Source of the DNA: Marinobacter sp. EhC06
Lineage (GTDB): Bacteria > Pseudomonadota > Gammaproteobacteria > Pseudomonadales > Oleiphilaceae
Assembly (NCBI RefSeq): GCF_001650915.1
Contig: NZ_LXYO01000035.1
Span: forward strand, 184,154-248,153
Reading direction: 5' to 3'
DNA: 64,000 nucleotides
Part shown: piece after piece, positions 45,632 to 54,962 of the stretch
Position numbering within the stretch: the stretch's first letter is position 1
Layout of the letters: every line of letters starts with the position of its first letter
Translations under genes and position numbers: made by a program
The notes under the pieces: model-generated
What the model was told of the DNA's origin: nothing
The model's database searches: none
What the model saw: only the letters and a program-made list of their open reading frames with translations

Positions 45632-46324
45632 CTAGCGCTTTTGCAGCAGGGTATCAACCTCCGCAAAATCACGGGCAACAAAACGTTCGGTTTCCGGCAG
45701 ATCCCCCTCGCGAACAAGCCAGGCGGTTTGCATACCGGCTTCCTCGGCTGCCTCAAGTTCGGCTTCCACGTCTGACAGGAACAACACCGTGGCCGCCTCC
45801 ACGCCCAACTCCGCCAGAATATTGCGGTATGAGGCCACCTCTTTCTTGCCACCGATACGGGTATCGAAGTAGCCGGAGAAGAATGGCGTAAAGTCGCCTT
45901 CCGTGGTGAAACCGAAAATCAGCTTCTGGGCCTTGACCGACCCTGATGAGTATACGAACAGACGCAGACCCCGATCATGCCAGCGCTGCAGGTAATCGGC
46001 TGCATCGGCGTAGATATGGCCCTTCAGCTCTCCCTGCTGGTATCCCTGCTCCCAGACCATGCCCTGCAGCGCCTTCAGGGAAGTTTCCTTGCGATCTTCA
46101 ATGATCCAGGTCTTCAGCACCTCGATCAGGCCTTCAACATCCTCACGAGCCACACCTGAAACCTCAGCCACCGCATCCAGTTGCTCGGAAACCGCGAGAT
46201 TGTCCTGATGCTGGTCGCGGACAAACCCCGGCAGGTGTTCGCTGGCGTAGGGAAACAGGACGTCATGCACAAACGAGATCGAGCTGGTGGTCCCTTCAAT
46301 GTCCGTCAGCACAACCCGGATCAT
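45632..46324 (-). CDS. mtnC: Enolase-phosphatase (acireductone synthase)
   Basis: A 230-residue HAD-superfamily enzyme that enolises and dephosphorylates diketo-methylthiopentyl phosphate in methionine salvage. HAD motif I is LTDIEGTTSSISFVHDVLFPY; motif II lies in LFVYSSGSVKAQKLIF; motif III/IV is VLFLSDVEAELEAAEEAGM. Third gene of an mtnB-mtnD-mtnC operon, overlapping mtnD by four bases. Confidence 0.96.
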   Translation of the reverse strand: MIRVVLTDIEGTTSSISFVHDVLFPYASEHLPGFVRDQHQDNLAVSEQLDAVAEVSGVAREDVEGLIEVLKTWIIEDRKETSLKALQGMVWEQGYQQGELKGHIYADAADYLQRWHDRGLRLFVYSSGSVKAQKLIFGFTTEGDFTPFFSGYFDTRIGGKKEVASYRNILAELGVEAATVLFLSDVEAELEAAEEAGMQTAWLVREGDLPETERFVARDFAEVDTLLQKR

Positions 46325-46881
46325 TCCGCTGCTCCTGCCAGCGCCTCGTAACGGGGCAACCTGCTGGCGATGTCTTCACCGGTAAAATCGGCGACCCAGC
46401 CTTCAGGATTGGTAAACAGGCGAATACAGGTGAATTCCGGTTCCGGCCCCATGTCGAACCAGTGCCGTGTGCCATCGGGCACGCTGATCAGATCGTTTTT
46501 CTGGCACAGCACAGCAAACACCTCGTTGCCGAAGTGCAGGTAGAACAGGCCCTGGCCACGAACAAAGAAACGGACCTCATCCTCACTGTGGGTGTGCTCA
46601 TCGAGGAATTTCTGGCGGAACGCCTCTTTCTGCGGATTGTCCGGGTTCAGGCTAATCACATCGGCGGTCTGAAAGCCGCAGTCTTCCTTAAGCTTTGCCA
46701 CTTCGTCGCCGTATGCCTGCAGAATGTCTTCCTGGGATGCATCAGCCGGCAAATCCCTGGTTGGCCACTGCTCAAAGCGCACACCCTGGCGGGCCAGGAG
46801 GTCGCGAATCTCCGCGGGGTTCTCGGTAACCTTGCTCGCCTTTTCGGGCTGGCTCTGGTTAAAAATACTCAGGGTAGTCAT
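46321..46881 (-). CDS. mtnD: Acireductone dioxygenase
   Basis: A 186-residue cupin. The metal ligands are visible in FLDEHTHSEDEVRFFVRGQGLFYLH (His, His and Glu) plus a second His in the GTRHWFDMG segment. The bound metal decides the products: iron gives the methionine precursor, nickel an off-pathway split. It overlaps both neighbours by four bases, so the three mtn genes are translationally coupled. Confidence 0.96.
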   Translation of the reverse strand: MTTLSIFNQSQPEKASKVTENPAEIRDLLARQGVRFEQWPTRDLPADASQEDILQAYGDEVAKLKEDCGFQTADVISLNPDNPQKEAFRQKFLDEHTHSEDEVRFFVRGQGLFYLHFGNEVFAVLCQKNDLISVPDGTRHWFDMGPEPEFTCIRLFTNPEGWVADFTGEDIASRLPRYEALAGAAE

Positions 46882-47504
46882 GGGCGGACCCTCATGGTTT
46901 CAAGCTCACATTCAAACAGGAATTCAAAAGCCTCGACATGGCGCAGGCAATCGGACATGGTTTTGCCCCAGGTGTATAGGCCATGGCCACGAATCAGATA
47001 ACCGGGCTGCTCGGGGTGTTCCCGGAACCACGCCCGGGTATGCTCCGCCAGCGCGTCGATATCCTGGGTGTTGTCGAACACCGGAACGGTCAGGACCGAT
47101 TCGTGGGTGTCGACACCGGTAAACGCCTTTTGCAATTCGTAGCCCTCCAGCGACAGCGGCTGGCCGGGTTCCAGCAGGCGACTGAGAACCGTTGCCTTCA
47201 CCGAGTGCGTGTGAAGCACCGCGCCAACCTCCGGAAACACCTCGTACAACACCGTATGCAACCGGGTCTCTGCGGAGGAGCGACAGTCACTCTGAACCGG
47301 GCGACCAGCCAGGTCCACCACCATAACATCGCCGGCACCCAGCTGGCCCTTGTGGCGGCCGGAAACGGTTATGGCAATGTGTTCCGCGTCTATGCGGGCC
47401 GAATAGTTGCTGCTGGTTGCTGGTGACCAGCCCTGCTGGTAAAGGAAGCGGCCGGCCTCAACAATCGCATCCGCAGCGACTGCGTATCGGGTTACATCAA
47501 ACAC
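46878..47504 (-). CDS. mtnB: Methylthioribulose-1-phosphate dehydratase
   Basis: A 208-residue class II aldolase-fold dehydratase. SNYSARID, VSGRHKGQLG and the zinc ligands HTHSVKATV and RGHGLYTWGKTM are present. I chose a GTG start at 47504, preceded by a GGGAGAG site; the longer frame to 47597 would run into xdhC, whose stop is at 47554. mtnA and mtnK, which precede this step, are not in the window. Confidence 0.93.
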   Translation of the reverse strand: MFDVTRYAVAADAIVEAGRFLYQQGWSPATSSNYSARIDAEHIAITVSGRHKGQLGAGDVMVVDLAGRPVQSDCRSSAETRLHTVLYEVFPEVGAVLHTHSVKATVLSRLLEPGQPLSLEGYELQKAFTGVDTHESVLTVPVFDNTQDIDALAEHTRAWFREHPEQPGYLIRGHGLYTWGKTMSDCLRHVEAFEFLFECELETMRVRP

Positions 47505-47553
47505 GAGCTCTCTCCCGGGTTTCGGAGTGCTTACAACACTCCCATGGCCGCCA

Positions 47554-48549
47554 TTATAGGGACGAAGCAGCGCCCCGCAAATGGTGCCGTGCAGCAATCA
47601 GATCGGCGACAATGGAGATGGCAATTTCTGCCGGCGTCTTGCTCGGAATATCGACGCCAATGGGCGCGCGCAGTCGTTCCAGTGCTGCCTTATCGAGCCC
47701 CAGAGAGGCGAGTCTTTCCCGCCGGGCTTCCGAGGTTTTGCGGGAGCCCATGGCGCCAATGTAAAAGGCATCGGAATGAAGGGCCGCCAGCAGCCCCATA
47801 TCGTCGATACGAGGATCGTGCGCCAGGGCCAGAATGCCGGACCAGGCATCGCCAAACCGGGCCGATATCAGATCATCGGGCAGGCGCCGGTCCAGCGGAA
47901 TATGATCAAAACTCCAGCCAGCGGCAAATGTTTCCCTGGGTTCGCAGAGAGTTACGGCAAATTCTGCTGCTGTTGCGAACTCGAAAACGTAACGGGCAAC
48001 CTCGCCAGCGCCAATCAGCAACAGCCGGCATTCTGGCTGCAGGGCGTGGATGAGCTGCTCGCCGTCGAAGCGAACCGACTTGCCGGTCATGGCCACGGCA
48101 TGCTCCAGGGCCGCAACACCTTTCATGGGTACGTGACGAACCACCGGCTCGCGATCGCGCAAAGCACCCGCCAGCGCCTGCACGTGATCAAGCCCTGACT
48201 GGCCTCGCAGGGGTTCGACAAGAAGCCGGATCCGGCCACCGCACGGCAGTTGGAAATGGTCCCGGTCATCATCGGTAATTCCGTAATCAACAAAGACAGG
48301 ATGATCCGGTCCGTCTTCCGCTGTACGACGCAAAAGATCCTCTTCCAGGCAGCCGCCGGATACCGAACCGCTCCAGTGACCGGATTCAGCAATCGCCAGC
48401 CAGGAGCCGACCGGGCGTGGCGAGGAACCCCAGGTCTCGACAATGGTGCACAGCCAGGCCCGCTGCCCCGCCTGCAGCCATTCAGACATCCGGTCTATGA
48501 CTGTCTGGCGGCCGGTAGCAACCGAATGGGCAACGTGTGACTCAGGCAT
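47554..48549 (-). CDS. XdhC/CoxI family protein
   Basis: A 331-residue chaperone-type protein for molybdenum hydroxylases. The N-terminal CoxI segment contains VETWGSSPRPVGSWLAIAESGHWSGSVSGGCLEEDL with the conserved Cys; the C-terminal Rossmann-like part has LLLIGAGEVARYV and IGAMGSRKTSEARRERL. XdhC inserts the sulphurated molybdenum cofactor into xanthine dehydrogenase-type enzymes. Its start overlaps the stop codon of the large hydroxylase subunit, so it is coupled to that enzyme. Confidence 0.94.
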   Translation of the reverse strand: MPESHVAHSVATGRQTVIDRMSEWLQAGQRAWLCTIVETWGSSPRPVGSWLAIAESGHWSGSVSGGCLEEDLLRRTAEDGPDHPVFVDYGITDDDRDHFQLPCGGRIRLLVEPLRGQSGLDHVQALAGALRDREPVVRHVPMKGVAALEHAVAMTGKSVRFDGEQLIHALQPECRLLLIGAGEVARYVFEFATAAEFAVTLCEPRETFAAGWSFDHIPLDRRLPDDLISARFGDAWSGILALAHDPRIDDMGLLAALHSDAFYIGAMGSRKTSEARRERLASLGLDKAALERLRAPIGVDIPSKTPAEIAISIVADLIAARHHLRGAASSL

Positions 48550-50746
48550 TGGCTTTCAAGGGCAGGCTTCGCTGGCGCTTGCCGTTCAGAGCGAACAGAG
48601 CATTACCCAGGGCCGGAATTACCGGAGGCACGCCCGGCTCACCAACGCCGGTCGGCGCCTCGGTGCTATCGACAATATCCACCAGCACCTCAGGTCGTTC
48701 GTACTGTCTCATCAACGGATAATCATGAAAGTTGCTCTGCTGGACCTCGCCGTCCTGCAGGGTAATCTCACCGTAGAGTGCTGCGGTCAGCCCGAAGAGA
48801 ATGCCGCCCTCGATCTGGTCTTCCACGATCCGCGGATTCACCACCTGACCACAATCCACCGAACAGGTGACCCTGTAAACCCGAACGGCACCATTCTCGA
48901 TTCCGGCTTCGACCACCTGCGCCACGTAGGTGCCAAAACTCCGGAACAAAGCGAGCCCCCGGGCCCGTCCGTCCGGCACAGGCGATTGCCAATCCGCGAG
49001 CCGGGCAGCCCGTTCAAGCACTTCGAGGTGCCGTGGCTCGTGGGAAATCAACCGGCGGCGAAACTGGAAGGGATCTTCCCCGGCTTCATGGGCGAGTTCG
49101 TCCATGAAGGTTTCAACCGCAAAGCCGTTGTGGGAATAGCCCACGGAACGCCACCAGGTAATGGGAATGCCGGGATCGGTATGGGTATGGCGGATATCAA
49201 TGTTGGCCACCTGGTAGGGATACTCGATGGCGCCCTCGATCGCAGAGATATCTTTGGGTGTGGCGATGCCTTCGGCCATCAGTCCGACCGAGCCAAGGGT
49301 GTCGTACATGAATTTCGGTGCCCAGGGATACTGGGCCGGCGCGGCGTTGCGGACATACCAGTCAAGAATCTGGGGGCCAACAATCTGGTGATGCCATCCT
49401 GTCAGTTCACCGCCAGACAGGCTGGCTTTCATACGGTGCAGCATTGCCGGACGATATAGATCGTGGCGGGTGTCTTCTTCCCGGGACCAGATGACCTTCA
49501 CCGGCCGCCCGGTGCGATAGGCCACCGCCGCTGCTTCTTCTATATAATCCTGGGTCAGGCGACGGCCAAAACCGCCGCCGAGGAAGGTGGTATTGATGAT
49601 GATATCGTCAGGCCCGAGATCGGTCGCCCTGGCTGCCGCGACCCGACCAAGATCCGGCGCCTGGGTGGGGGCCCAGACTTCCATCCGGTCTCCCCGGTAC
49701 CAGGCCGTGGCGTTCATGGGCTCCAACGTCGCGTGGGCAAGGTATGGCTGGGCGTACTCCGCTTCTATTACCCTGTCCCCCGCCTCCATGGCGCTGGCAA
49801 AGCTGCCTTCACTGCGCTCGGACTCTCCGGGATCGTCATCAGCTGCGGCGCGGTATGAATCGAACACGTCGCCTGTAGACAGAGACACGGCATCCGAGAA
49901 ATCCCAGTCTATCTGGAGCGCGTCCTGGGCCTTCCGGGCTCGCCAGTACTTATCTGCGACCACGGCAACGCCGCGCTCGATCTCGAATACGTCAAGCACA
50001 CCAGGCATTGCCCGGACCTGATCAGCGTTGAAGTCCCGAACCCGGCCTCCGCGACGAGGGGGCCGTGAAACAACGCCGTACACCATGTCCGGAAGGTCGA
50101 CATCAATTCCGTAAACCGCGGTGCCCGTTGACTTGGCCCGGGCATCCAGTTTGCCCCGTTGCTTACCGATATACTTCCATTCACTCCGTGGCTTGAGGGC
50201 AATATCACCCCGCACCACCTCTTTGGCCGCCAGCGCCACCAACTTGCCATAGGCCATGGAATCGATACCGTTCGGGTGCACCACCCGCCCTTCACTGGCT
50301 TGGCACTCAGCTGCCTTGACGCTCCAGACCCGGGCTGCGGCCATAACCAGCATCTGGCGGGCTTCCGCGCCGGCCATACGGAGGGGCTCCCAGCTGGTTG
50401 CAACACTGGTACTGCCGCCAGTGAGCTGAAGTTTATAAAGGGGATTTCGATACTCGGGCGCCACGGGCGCGAAGCGGGGCGTGATCCGCTCAGGCTGGAT
50501 TTCCAGCTCCTCCGCGATGAGCGTCGTCAATCCGGTGTAGGTGCCCTGCCCCATTTCGACCCGGGCCAGGGTGAAGAAAACCTCGTCATCGGTGGTCAGT
50601 TCGAGCCAGGCATCGGGCCGCCACTCACCTGTATCCGGCTCGTAGCCGGTCTGGATTCCGGCACAGCCCGGCAGCGTCATTGAAACCATAAGACTGCCGG
50701 AGGCTCCGGCACTGACCTTGAGGAAATTCCGTCGGTTCATGGCCAT
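48542..50746 (-). CDS. Molybdopterin-binding subunit of a xanthine dehydrogenase-family hydroxylase
   Basis: A 734-residue large subunit of the isoquinoline 1-oxidoreductase beta type. It starts with a Tat signal (MNRRNFLKVSAGASGSLMVSMTLPGC), implying export when folded. GTAVYGIDVDLPDM, HATLEPMNATAW, FLGGGFGRR and the C-terminal GEPGVPPVIPALGNALFAL with the catalytic Glu are family features. The start at 50746 is two bases from the small-subunit stop codon. The substrate (aldehyde or N-heterocycle) is not deducible. Confidence 0.93.
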   Translation of the reverse strand: MAMNRRNFLKVSAGASGSLMVSMTLPGCAGIQTGYEPDTGEWRPDAWLELTTDDEVFFTLARVEMGQGTYTGLTTLIAEELEIQPERITPRFAPVAPEYRNPLYKLQLTGGSTSVATSWEPLRMAGAEARQMLVMAAARVWSVKAAECQASEGRVVHPNGIDSMAYGKLVALAAKEVVRGDIALKPRSEWKYIGKQRGKLDARAKSTGTAVYGIDVDLPDMVYGVVSRPPRRGGRVRDFNADQVRAMPGVLDVFEIERGVAVVADKYWRARKAQDALQIDWDFSDAVSLSTGDVFDSYRAAADDDPGESERSEGSFASAMEAGDRVIEAEYAQPYLAHATLEPMNATAWYRGDRMEVWAPTQAPDLGRVAAARATDLGPDDIIINTTFLGGGFGRRLTQDYIEEAAAVAYRTGRPVKVIWSREEDTRHDLYRPAMLHRMKASLSGGELTGWHHQIVGPQILDWYVRNAAPAQYPWAPKFMYDTLGSVGLMAEGIATPKDISAIEGAIEYPYQVANIDIRHTHTDPGIPITWWRSVGYSHNGFAVETFMDELAHEAGEDPFQFRRRLISHEPRHLEVLERAARLADWQSPVPDGRARGLALFRSFGTYVAQVVEAGIENGAVRVYRVTCSVDCGQVVNPRIVEDQIEGGILFGLTAALYGEITLQDGEVQQSNFHDYPLMRQYERPEVLVDIVDSTEAPTGVGEPGVPPVIPALGNALFALNGKRQRSLPLKANA

Positions 50747-50747
50747 G

Positions 50748-51242
50748 TTACGCCTCCCGTCCCTGTGAGCTGCCTGACGACTCGGCGCCAGCCACCGATT
50801 CCACAGCGGCAATGATCCGGGAGTAGGTGCCGCACCGGCACAGGTTGCCTGTCATGGCTGCGACAATCTCTTCCCGAGAAGGGGCCGGATTGTTGGCGAG
50901 CAAGTGGGCGGCACTCATGATCTGGCCAGACTGGCAGTAGCCGCACTGAGGAACGCCATGCTCAATCCAGGCTTCCTGAAGGGCATGAAGCTGGTCACCG
51001 TCATTCAATCCTTCGATCGTGACCACCTGGCCGCCGGCAGCCATTTCAACCGGTGTAGAACAGGAGCGCACAGGTTGACCGTTCAGGTGCACCGTGCAGG
51101 CGCCACACAGACCCGCACCGCAACCAAATTTGGTGCCCTTGAGCCCCAACTCATCGCGCAACACCCAAAGAAGCGGTGTATCTCCTTCGATGTCCAGCGA
51201 CCGCTCGTCGCCGTTAACTGTCAGGCTCACGGCCATCCCCAC
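50748..51242 (-). CDS. 2Fe-2S subunit of a xanthine dehydrogenase-family hydroxylase
   Basis: A 164-residue iron-sulfur subunit of the IorA/CoxS type. The ferredoxin-like cluster motif is [18 protein letters not shown] with a later Cys in RSCSTPV; the second cluster is held by [10 protein letters not shown] and GNLCRCGTY. It passes electrons from the molybdenum subunit to an acceptor. No FAD subunit is encoded here, as in isoquinoline oxidoreductase-type two-subunit enzymes. Confidence 0.94.
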   Translation of the reverse strand: MGMAVSLTVNGDERSLDIEGDTPLLWVLRDELGLKGTKFGCGAGLCGACTVHLNGQPVRSCSTPVEMAAGGQVVTIEGLNDGDQLHALQEAWIEHGVPQCGYCQSGQIMSAAHLLANNPAPSREEIVAAMTGNLCRCGTYSRIIAAVESVAGAESSGSSQGREA

Positions 51243-51315
51243 TCTCTCCTCTATATCGCCGGCATTGTTGCCGGATTTTATTGTTGTGCCCGCGCCTGCA
51301 GCGGAGACTCAACTA

Positions 51316-51507
51316 TTATTTGACGACGTCTTCGCCATCCTTGTTAACCCAGATCTTGCGCTCGCCGGATTCCATCTTGCCATTGGAGTCCCAGACCTCC
51401 CGGTCCGTTGTGGCCTCTTCAACCTTGCCGTTGTCGTTCCAGATAACTCGATCCTTACAACCCGCCAGTGCCAGTACGGCGAATAAAACCAATACAGCTT
51501 TTTTCAC
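51316..51507 (-). CDS. Small lipoprotein with repeated W-N-G-K motifs
   Basis: A 63-residue predicted lipoprotein; AVLVLFAVLALAGC has a perfect lipobox with Cys at 17. The short mature part carries three related segments about 15 residues apart: IWNDNGKVEE, VWDSNGKMES and IWVNKDGEDV. The pattern is reminiscent of MORN-type repeats (inference). GGAGG precedes the start. Homology unknown to me; it stands alone between the molybdenum hydroxylase and smr genes. Confidence 0.72.
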   Translation of the reverse strand: MKKAVLVLFAVLALAGCKDRVIWNDNGKVEEATTDREVWDSNGKMESGERKIWVNKDGEDVVK

Positions 51508-51569
51508 GACGATAACCTCCGTTCAGCCGCGCAGCGGCTCTTGTTAAGGAATACCTGGGATTGGCAGCC

Positions 51570-52151
51570 CTAACGGCTGCCGTGGAGTTCACGATTATGT
51601 TGCTTGTCCCGGTCACTCTTTCGCACCATGACATAAACAGCCCCCGTACCACCATGGTGTTTCTGGGCCGAATGAAAGGCCAGGACATCGTCCAGCTCCG
51701 GCAACCATTTGGCGAGGTAGCTTTTTAACTGGGCGATACCATCAGGATTACGCTCGCCCTTGCCATGAAGAATGATGACCGAACGCAGGCCATAGCGCAC
51801 GCAATCACCGATGAACCTGAAGACTTCGCGACGGGACTGCTCAACCGTCATACGGTGCAGATCAAGGCGGGCTTCGATCGGATACTGGCCCAGTCGGAGC
51901 TTGCGGAACACGCCGTGCTGGATGCCCGGCCGCTGCCAGCTCAGTATGTCGTGTGCCGTGAGTGGCTCTACCATGTCGGAAGTCAGGGGATTGATGTCCC
52001 GAACAGGCTTTTCAACGGCCGCCCTCTGACGCTCCAGATGGCCTGGCGTCAGTTCCCGGGGCGTTGTCACTTCGGCCCGGTTGGGCTTGCGGATACGCCG
52101 GACGTCTTTCATTTCCTCGAGGAAGCTGAGGCGCTCTTCTTTGGTAGTCAT
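51570..52151 (-). CDS. Smr domain protein (SmrA-like)
   Basis: A 193-residue protein. The N-terminal half is charged (MKDVRRIRKPNRAEVTTPRE); the C-terminal Smr domain shows LDLHRMTVEQSRREVFRFI and VIILHGKGERN, the LDxH and HGKG motifs, ending GGTGAVYVMVRK. Smr domains related to MutS2 cleave nucleic acids. It resembles SmrA/SmrB (YfcN); SmrB cuts mRNA at collided ribosomes, but assigning that activity to this protein would be inference. Confidence 0.9.
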   Translation of the reverse strand: MTTKEERLSFLEEMKDVRRIRKPNRAEVTTPRELTPGHLERQRAAVEKPVRDINPLTSDMVEPLTAHDILSWQRPGIQHGVFRKLRLGQYPIEARLDLHRMTVEQSRREVFRFIGDCVRYGLRSVIILHGKGERNPDGIAQLKSYLAKWLPELDDVLAFHSAQKHHGGTGAVYVMVRKSDRDKQHNRELHGSR

Positions 52152-52321
52152 GGCATTACAGTTGATGACCTGTTTCAGATACCGACTTTACCACCCGGTT
52201 AACCGGCCTTAAAGAAAACTGATCTATATCAGACTTACTGCGACCAAAATCGTAGGGCGACAGATGCTTTGGCTACACTACACTTCAAACGGAAAATAAT
52301 AACCAGCGAGTGACGACGGAC

Positions 52322-54238
52322 ATGGCCTCAGCAAACCAGGAAAACGACCGCCCCCAGAACATCCGGGCAATCATGACGTTTCTGCGGGAGCATGCGCCGT
52401 TCTCCAGCATGGATGACACGCATCTGGCGCATTTTGCCGAGCATGCCTCCATTCAGTTCTACGCCGATGGCGATATCGTGCTGTCTCCGGATCAGGATGT
52501 CGTTAAACGATTCTACGTGGTCAAACAGGGGCGGATTCGTGGCGAGCGCCACAACGACAAAGAAGACCGCACGGAAACGACCTTCGAAATCAGCCAGGGT
52601 GAATGTTTTCCCCTCGCCGCCATGATCGGCGAACGGCCTACCAGAACTCTGCATCGGGCAGACGGCGACACCTTTTGCCTCAGTATCGGGCAGGCGGCCT
52701 TCGTTACTCTGTTCACGGAAAGTGAGCCTTTTCGGGATTTCTGCCTGCGAGGCGTCAGCAGCCTGCTCGACCAGGTGAACCGGCGCATACAGTCAAGTGC
52801 CATGGCCTCAATCGGGTCCAGCACGTCCCTAGATACGCCACTCGAACGCTATGCCCTGCGCAATCCGATCGTATGCTCGCCCGATCTGCCGGTGCGTAAA
52901 GCCGTGGCTCGCATGCATGAAAACAACGTCGGCAGCATTATTGTTACTGACGAAAACCGACACCCGACCGGCATTTTTACATTGCGTGACTTGCGGACCA
53001 TGATCGCCGAGGGCACAGGTCCTCTGGACACTCCCATACAGCAGGTAATGACCAAGAATCCCTGCTGCCTTCCTTCCCATGCGGATGCGTTCGAAGCCGC
53101 CATGCTGATGGCGGAGCATCATTTTGCGCATCTTTGCGTCATCGACGATGACCATAAACTGATTGGTGTGGTTTCGGAACGAGACCTGTTCTCCCTGCAG
53201 CGCGTGGATCTGGTGAACCTTGCCCGCACCATTGGCACAGCCACCCACCTGCGCACCCTGGTCAGCCTGCGAACGGACGTATCACGCCTGGTAGATGCGA
53301 TGCTCGCCCACGGCGCGGACTCCGGGCAGGTGGTCAAGATCATCACCACGCTCAATGATGTAACCGTCCGACGGGTCCTGGAACTGAACATCAAGAAGAA
53401 CGACCCGGGCATTCCCTTCACCTGGCTGACGTTTGGCAGCGAGGGCCGCCAGGAGCAGACTCTGCTGACCGATCAGGACAACGGCATACTGTTCCAGACG
53501 CCGGAAGGGATGACCGCCGAACAGGTCCGGGAAAAGCTGTTGCCCTTTGCTCGAAAAGTAAACGACGAACTGGCCGAGTGCGGCTTTACCCTGTGCAAGG
53601 GCAACATCATGGCCAGTAACCCTAAGCTTTGCCTGAGCGACAAGGAATGGGACGACTGGTTTATCCGGTTCATTGATGCCTCCACGCCCCAGAACCTGGT
53701 GTATTCTTCGATTTTTCTTGATATGAGGGCTATCTACGGTCCAACCGAGCCGTTGAACGACCTTCTGGACAAAATCCTCACGCGGATCCGGAAAAACGCC
53801 CTGTTCCAGAAAATGCTTGCCGGCAATGCGTTCCAAAGGAAGCCGCCGCTCACCATGTTCCGCAATTTCCGCTACATATCCGAGGGCAACAAGCACTCAC
53901 TGGACCTCAAGCGTCAGGGCCTGGCGCCGTTTGTTGAAGCGGTGCGGGTTTTCGCCCTGGCGAATGGCGTTGAGACAGCGAACACGCTGGAGCGCATGGA
54001 TGAGCTGGCGAAAAAAGGCGTCTTCGATCCGAAAGATGCCAATGCCTGGAAGGAAGGTTATAGCCTGATCCAGGCGATCCGGATGCGGGCCCACCAGGAA
54101 ATGCTGGCAAAGGGAGAGGAGCTCACCAACTACATCGATCCCGACGATCTGAACCCACTCGACCGTCGAATCCTGCGGGAATCTTTCAGGCAGGCTCAGC
54201 GGTTGCAACAAAAACTCGAAGTTACCTACCAACTCTGA
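52322..54238 (+). CDS. Cyclic-nucleotide-binding, CBS-pair and DUF294 nucleotidyltransferase-like protein
   Basis: A 638-residue regulatory protein. Domains in order: a cNMP-binding fold (about 15-140, FYADGDIVLSPDQDV and GECFPLAAMIG), two CBS domains (about 175-300, NNVGSIIVTDENRHPTGIFTLRDLRTMI and HFAHLCVIDDDHKLIGVVSERDLF), the DUF294 nucleotidyltransferase motif GSEGRQEQTLLTDQDNG near 370-390, and a C-terminal helical domain. The motif resembles GlnD, but the family has no proven target. A GTG at 52310 is an alternative start. It lies 16 bases before the exonuclease gene. Confidence 0.92.
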   Translation: MASANQENDRPQNIRAIMTFLREHAPFSSMDDTHLAHFAEHASIQFYADGDIVLSPDQDVVKRFYVVKQGRIRGERHNDKEDRTETTFEISQGECFPLAAMIGERPTRTLHRADGDTFCLSIGQAAFVTLFTESEPFRDFCLRGVSSLLDQVNRRIQSSAMASIGSSTSLDTPLERYALRNPIVCSPDLPVRKAVARMHENNVGSIIVTDENRHPTGIFTLRDLRTMIAEGTGPLDTPIQQVMTKNPCCLPSHADAFEAAMLMAEHHFAHLCVIDDDHKLIGVVSERDLFSLQRVDLVNLARTIGTATHLRTLVSLRTDVSRLVDAMLAHGADSGQVVKIITTLNDVTVRRVLELNIKKNDPGIPFTWLTFGSEGRQEQTLLTDQDNGILFQTPEGMTAEQVREKLLPFARKVNDELAECGFTLCKGNIMASNPKLCLSDKEWDDWFIRFIDASTPQNLVYSSIFLDMRAIYGPTEPLNDLLDKILTRIRKNALFQKMLAGNAFQRKPPLTMFRNFRYISEGNKHSLDLKRQGLAPFVEAVRVFALANGVETANTLERMDELAKKGVFDPKDANAWKEGYSLIQAIRMRAHQEMLAKGEELTNYIDPDDLNPLDRRILRESFRQAQRLQQKLEVTYQL

Positions 54239-54254
54239 CCTTCAGGCGCGAGAC

Positions 54255-54962
54255 ATGCTGGAACAGATCAAACAATGGATTGAGCATCGCCGGGGCGGAA
54301 AAATCGGTAGTCACGATCCTGGCAATCTGCCCCATCCAAAAACGCCGGGAGAGCAGCTGCTTACGGACTGCCGCCTGATCGTGCTGGATCTTGAAACCAC
54401 GGGACTAAACCCTTCCAAGGACGAGGTCATCGCTATCGGGGCCGTCGCCATCCGCGGCGGCATTATCCACCTGGGCGACCAGTTCGATCTGATCCTCAGG
54501 CGTCCGGAGCTCGACATCCGCGAAACCGTGCTCATTCACGGGATCGGGCCTGAGGCGCTGACCCAGGGTCACGAAATCGAGGATGCACTGCTCTATCTTC
54601 TGGAGTGGATGAACGGCGATCCGATCCTGGCGTACCACTCGGCGTTCGATCAGAAATTCCTGGAAAAGACGCTGAAGGCGCAGCTTGGCTACACCCAACC
54701 TCACACCTGGATGGACGTAGCAGACCTGATGCCTGCTTTTTTCCCAAACACGAAAACGGGGGGCAAAGGACTCGATAACTGGGCCGATTATTTCGGCCTT
54801 GAAGTCAGCGAACGCCACCACGCGGCTTCCGATGCTCTCGCTACAGCCGAACTGACCCTGGTCGCCCTCAACAAGGCAAGGTCGGAAGGGGTAAAAACAC
54901 TGAAAGGGCTTTATGACAAGCTCCATTACCACCGGCGCCTTCAAAACATGCATCGTTTCTGA
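54255..54962 (+). CDS. 3'-5' exonuclease of the DNA polymerase III epsilon type
   Basis: A 235-residue DEDDh exonuclease. ExoI is IVLDLETTGLNPSKDEVIAIGAVAI (Asp and Glu); ExoII lies in DPILAYHSAFDQKFLE; ExoIII is HHAASDALATAEL (His and Asp). A short basic N-terminus precedes it. It is too short and too divergent at the C-terminus to be DnaQ with its polymerase tether; such paralogues are often found next to DUF294 proteins and acetate-type symporters. The physiological substrate is unknown. Confidence 0.92.
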   Translation: MLEQIKQWIEHRRGGKIGSHDPGNLPHPKTPGEQLLTDCRLIVLDLETTGLNPSKDEVIAIGAVAIRGGIIHLGDQFDLILRRPELDIRETVLIHGIGPEALTQGHEIEDALLYLLEWMNGDPILAYHSAFDQKFLEKTLKAQLGYTQPHTWMDVADLMPAFFPNTKTGGKGLDNWADYFGLEVSERHHAASDALATAELTLVALNKARSEGVKTLKGLYDKLHYHRRLQNMHRF

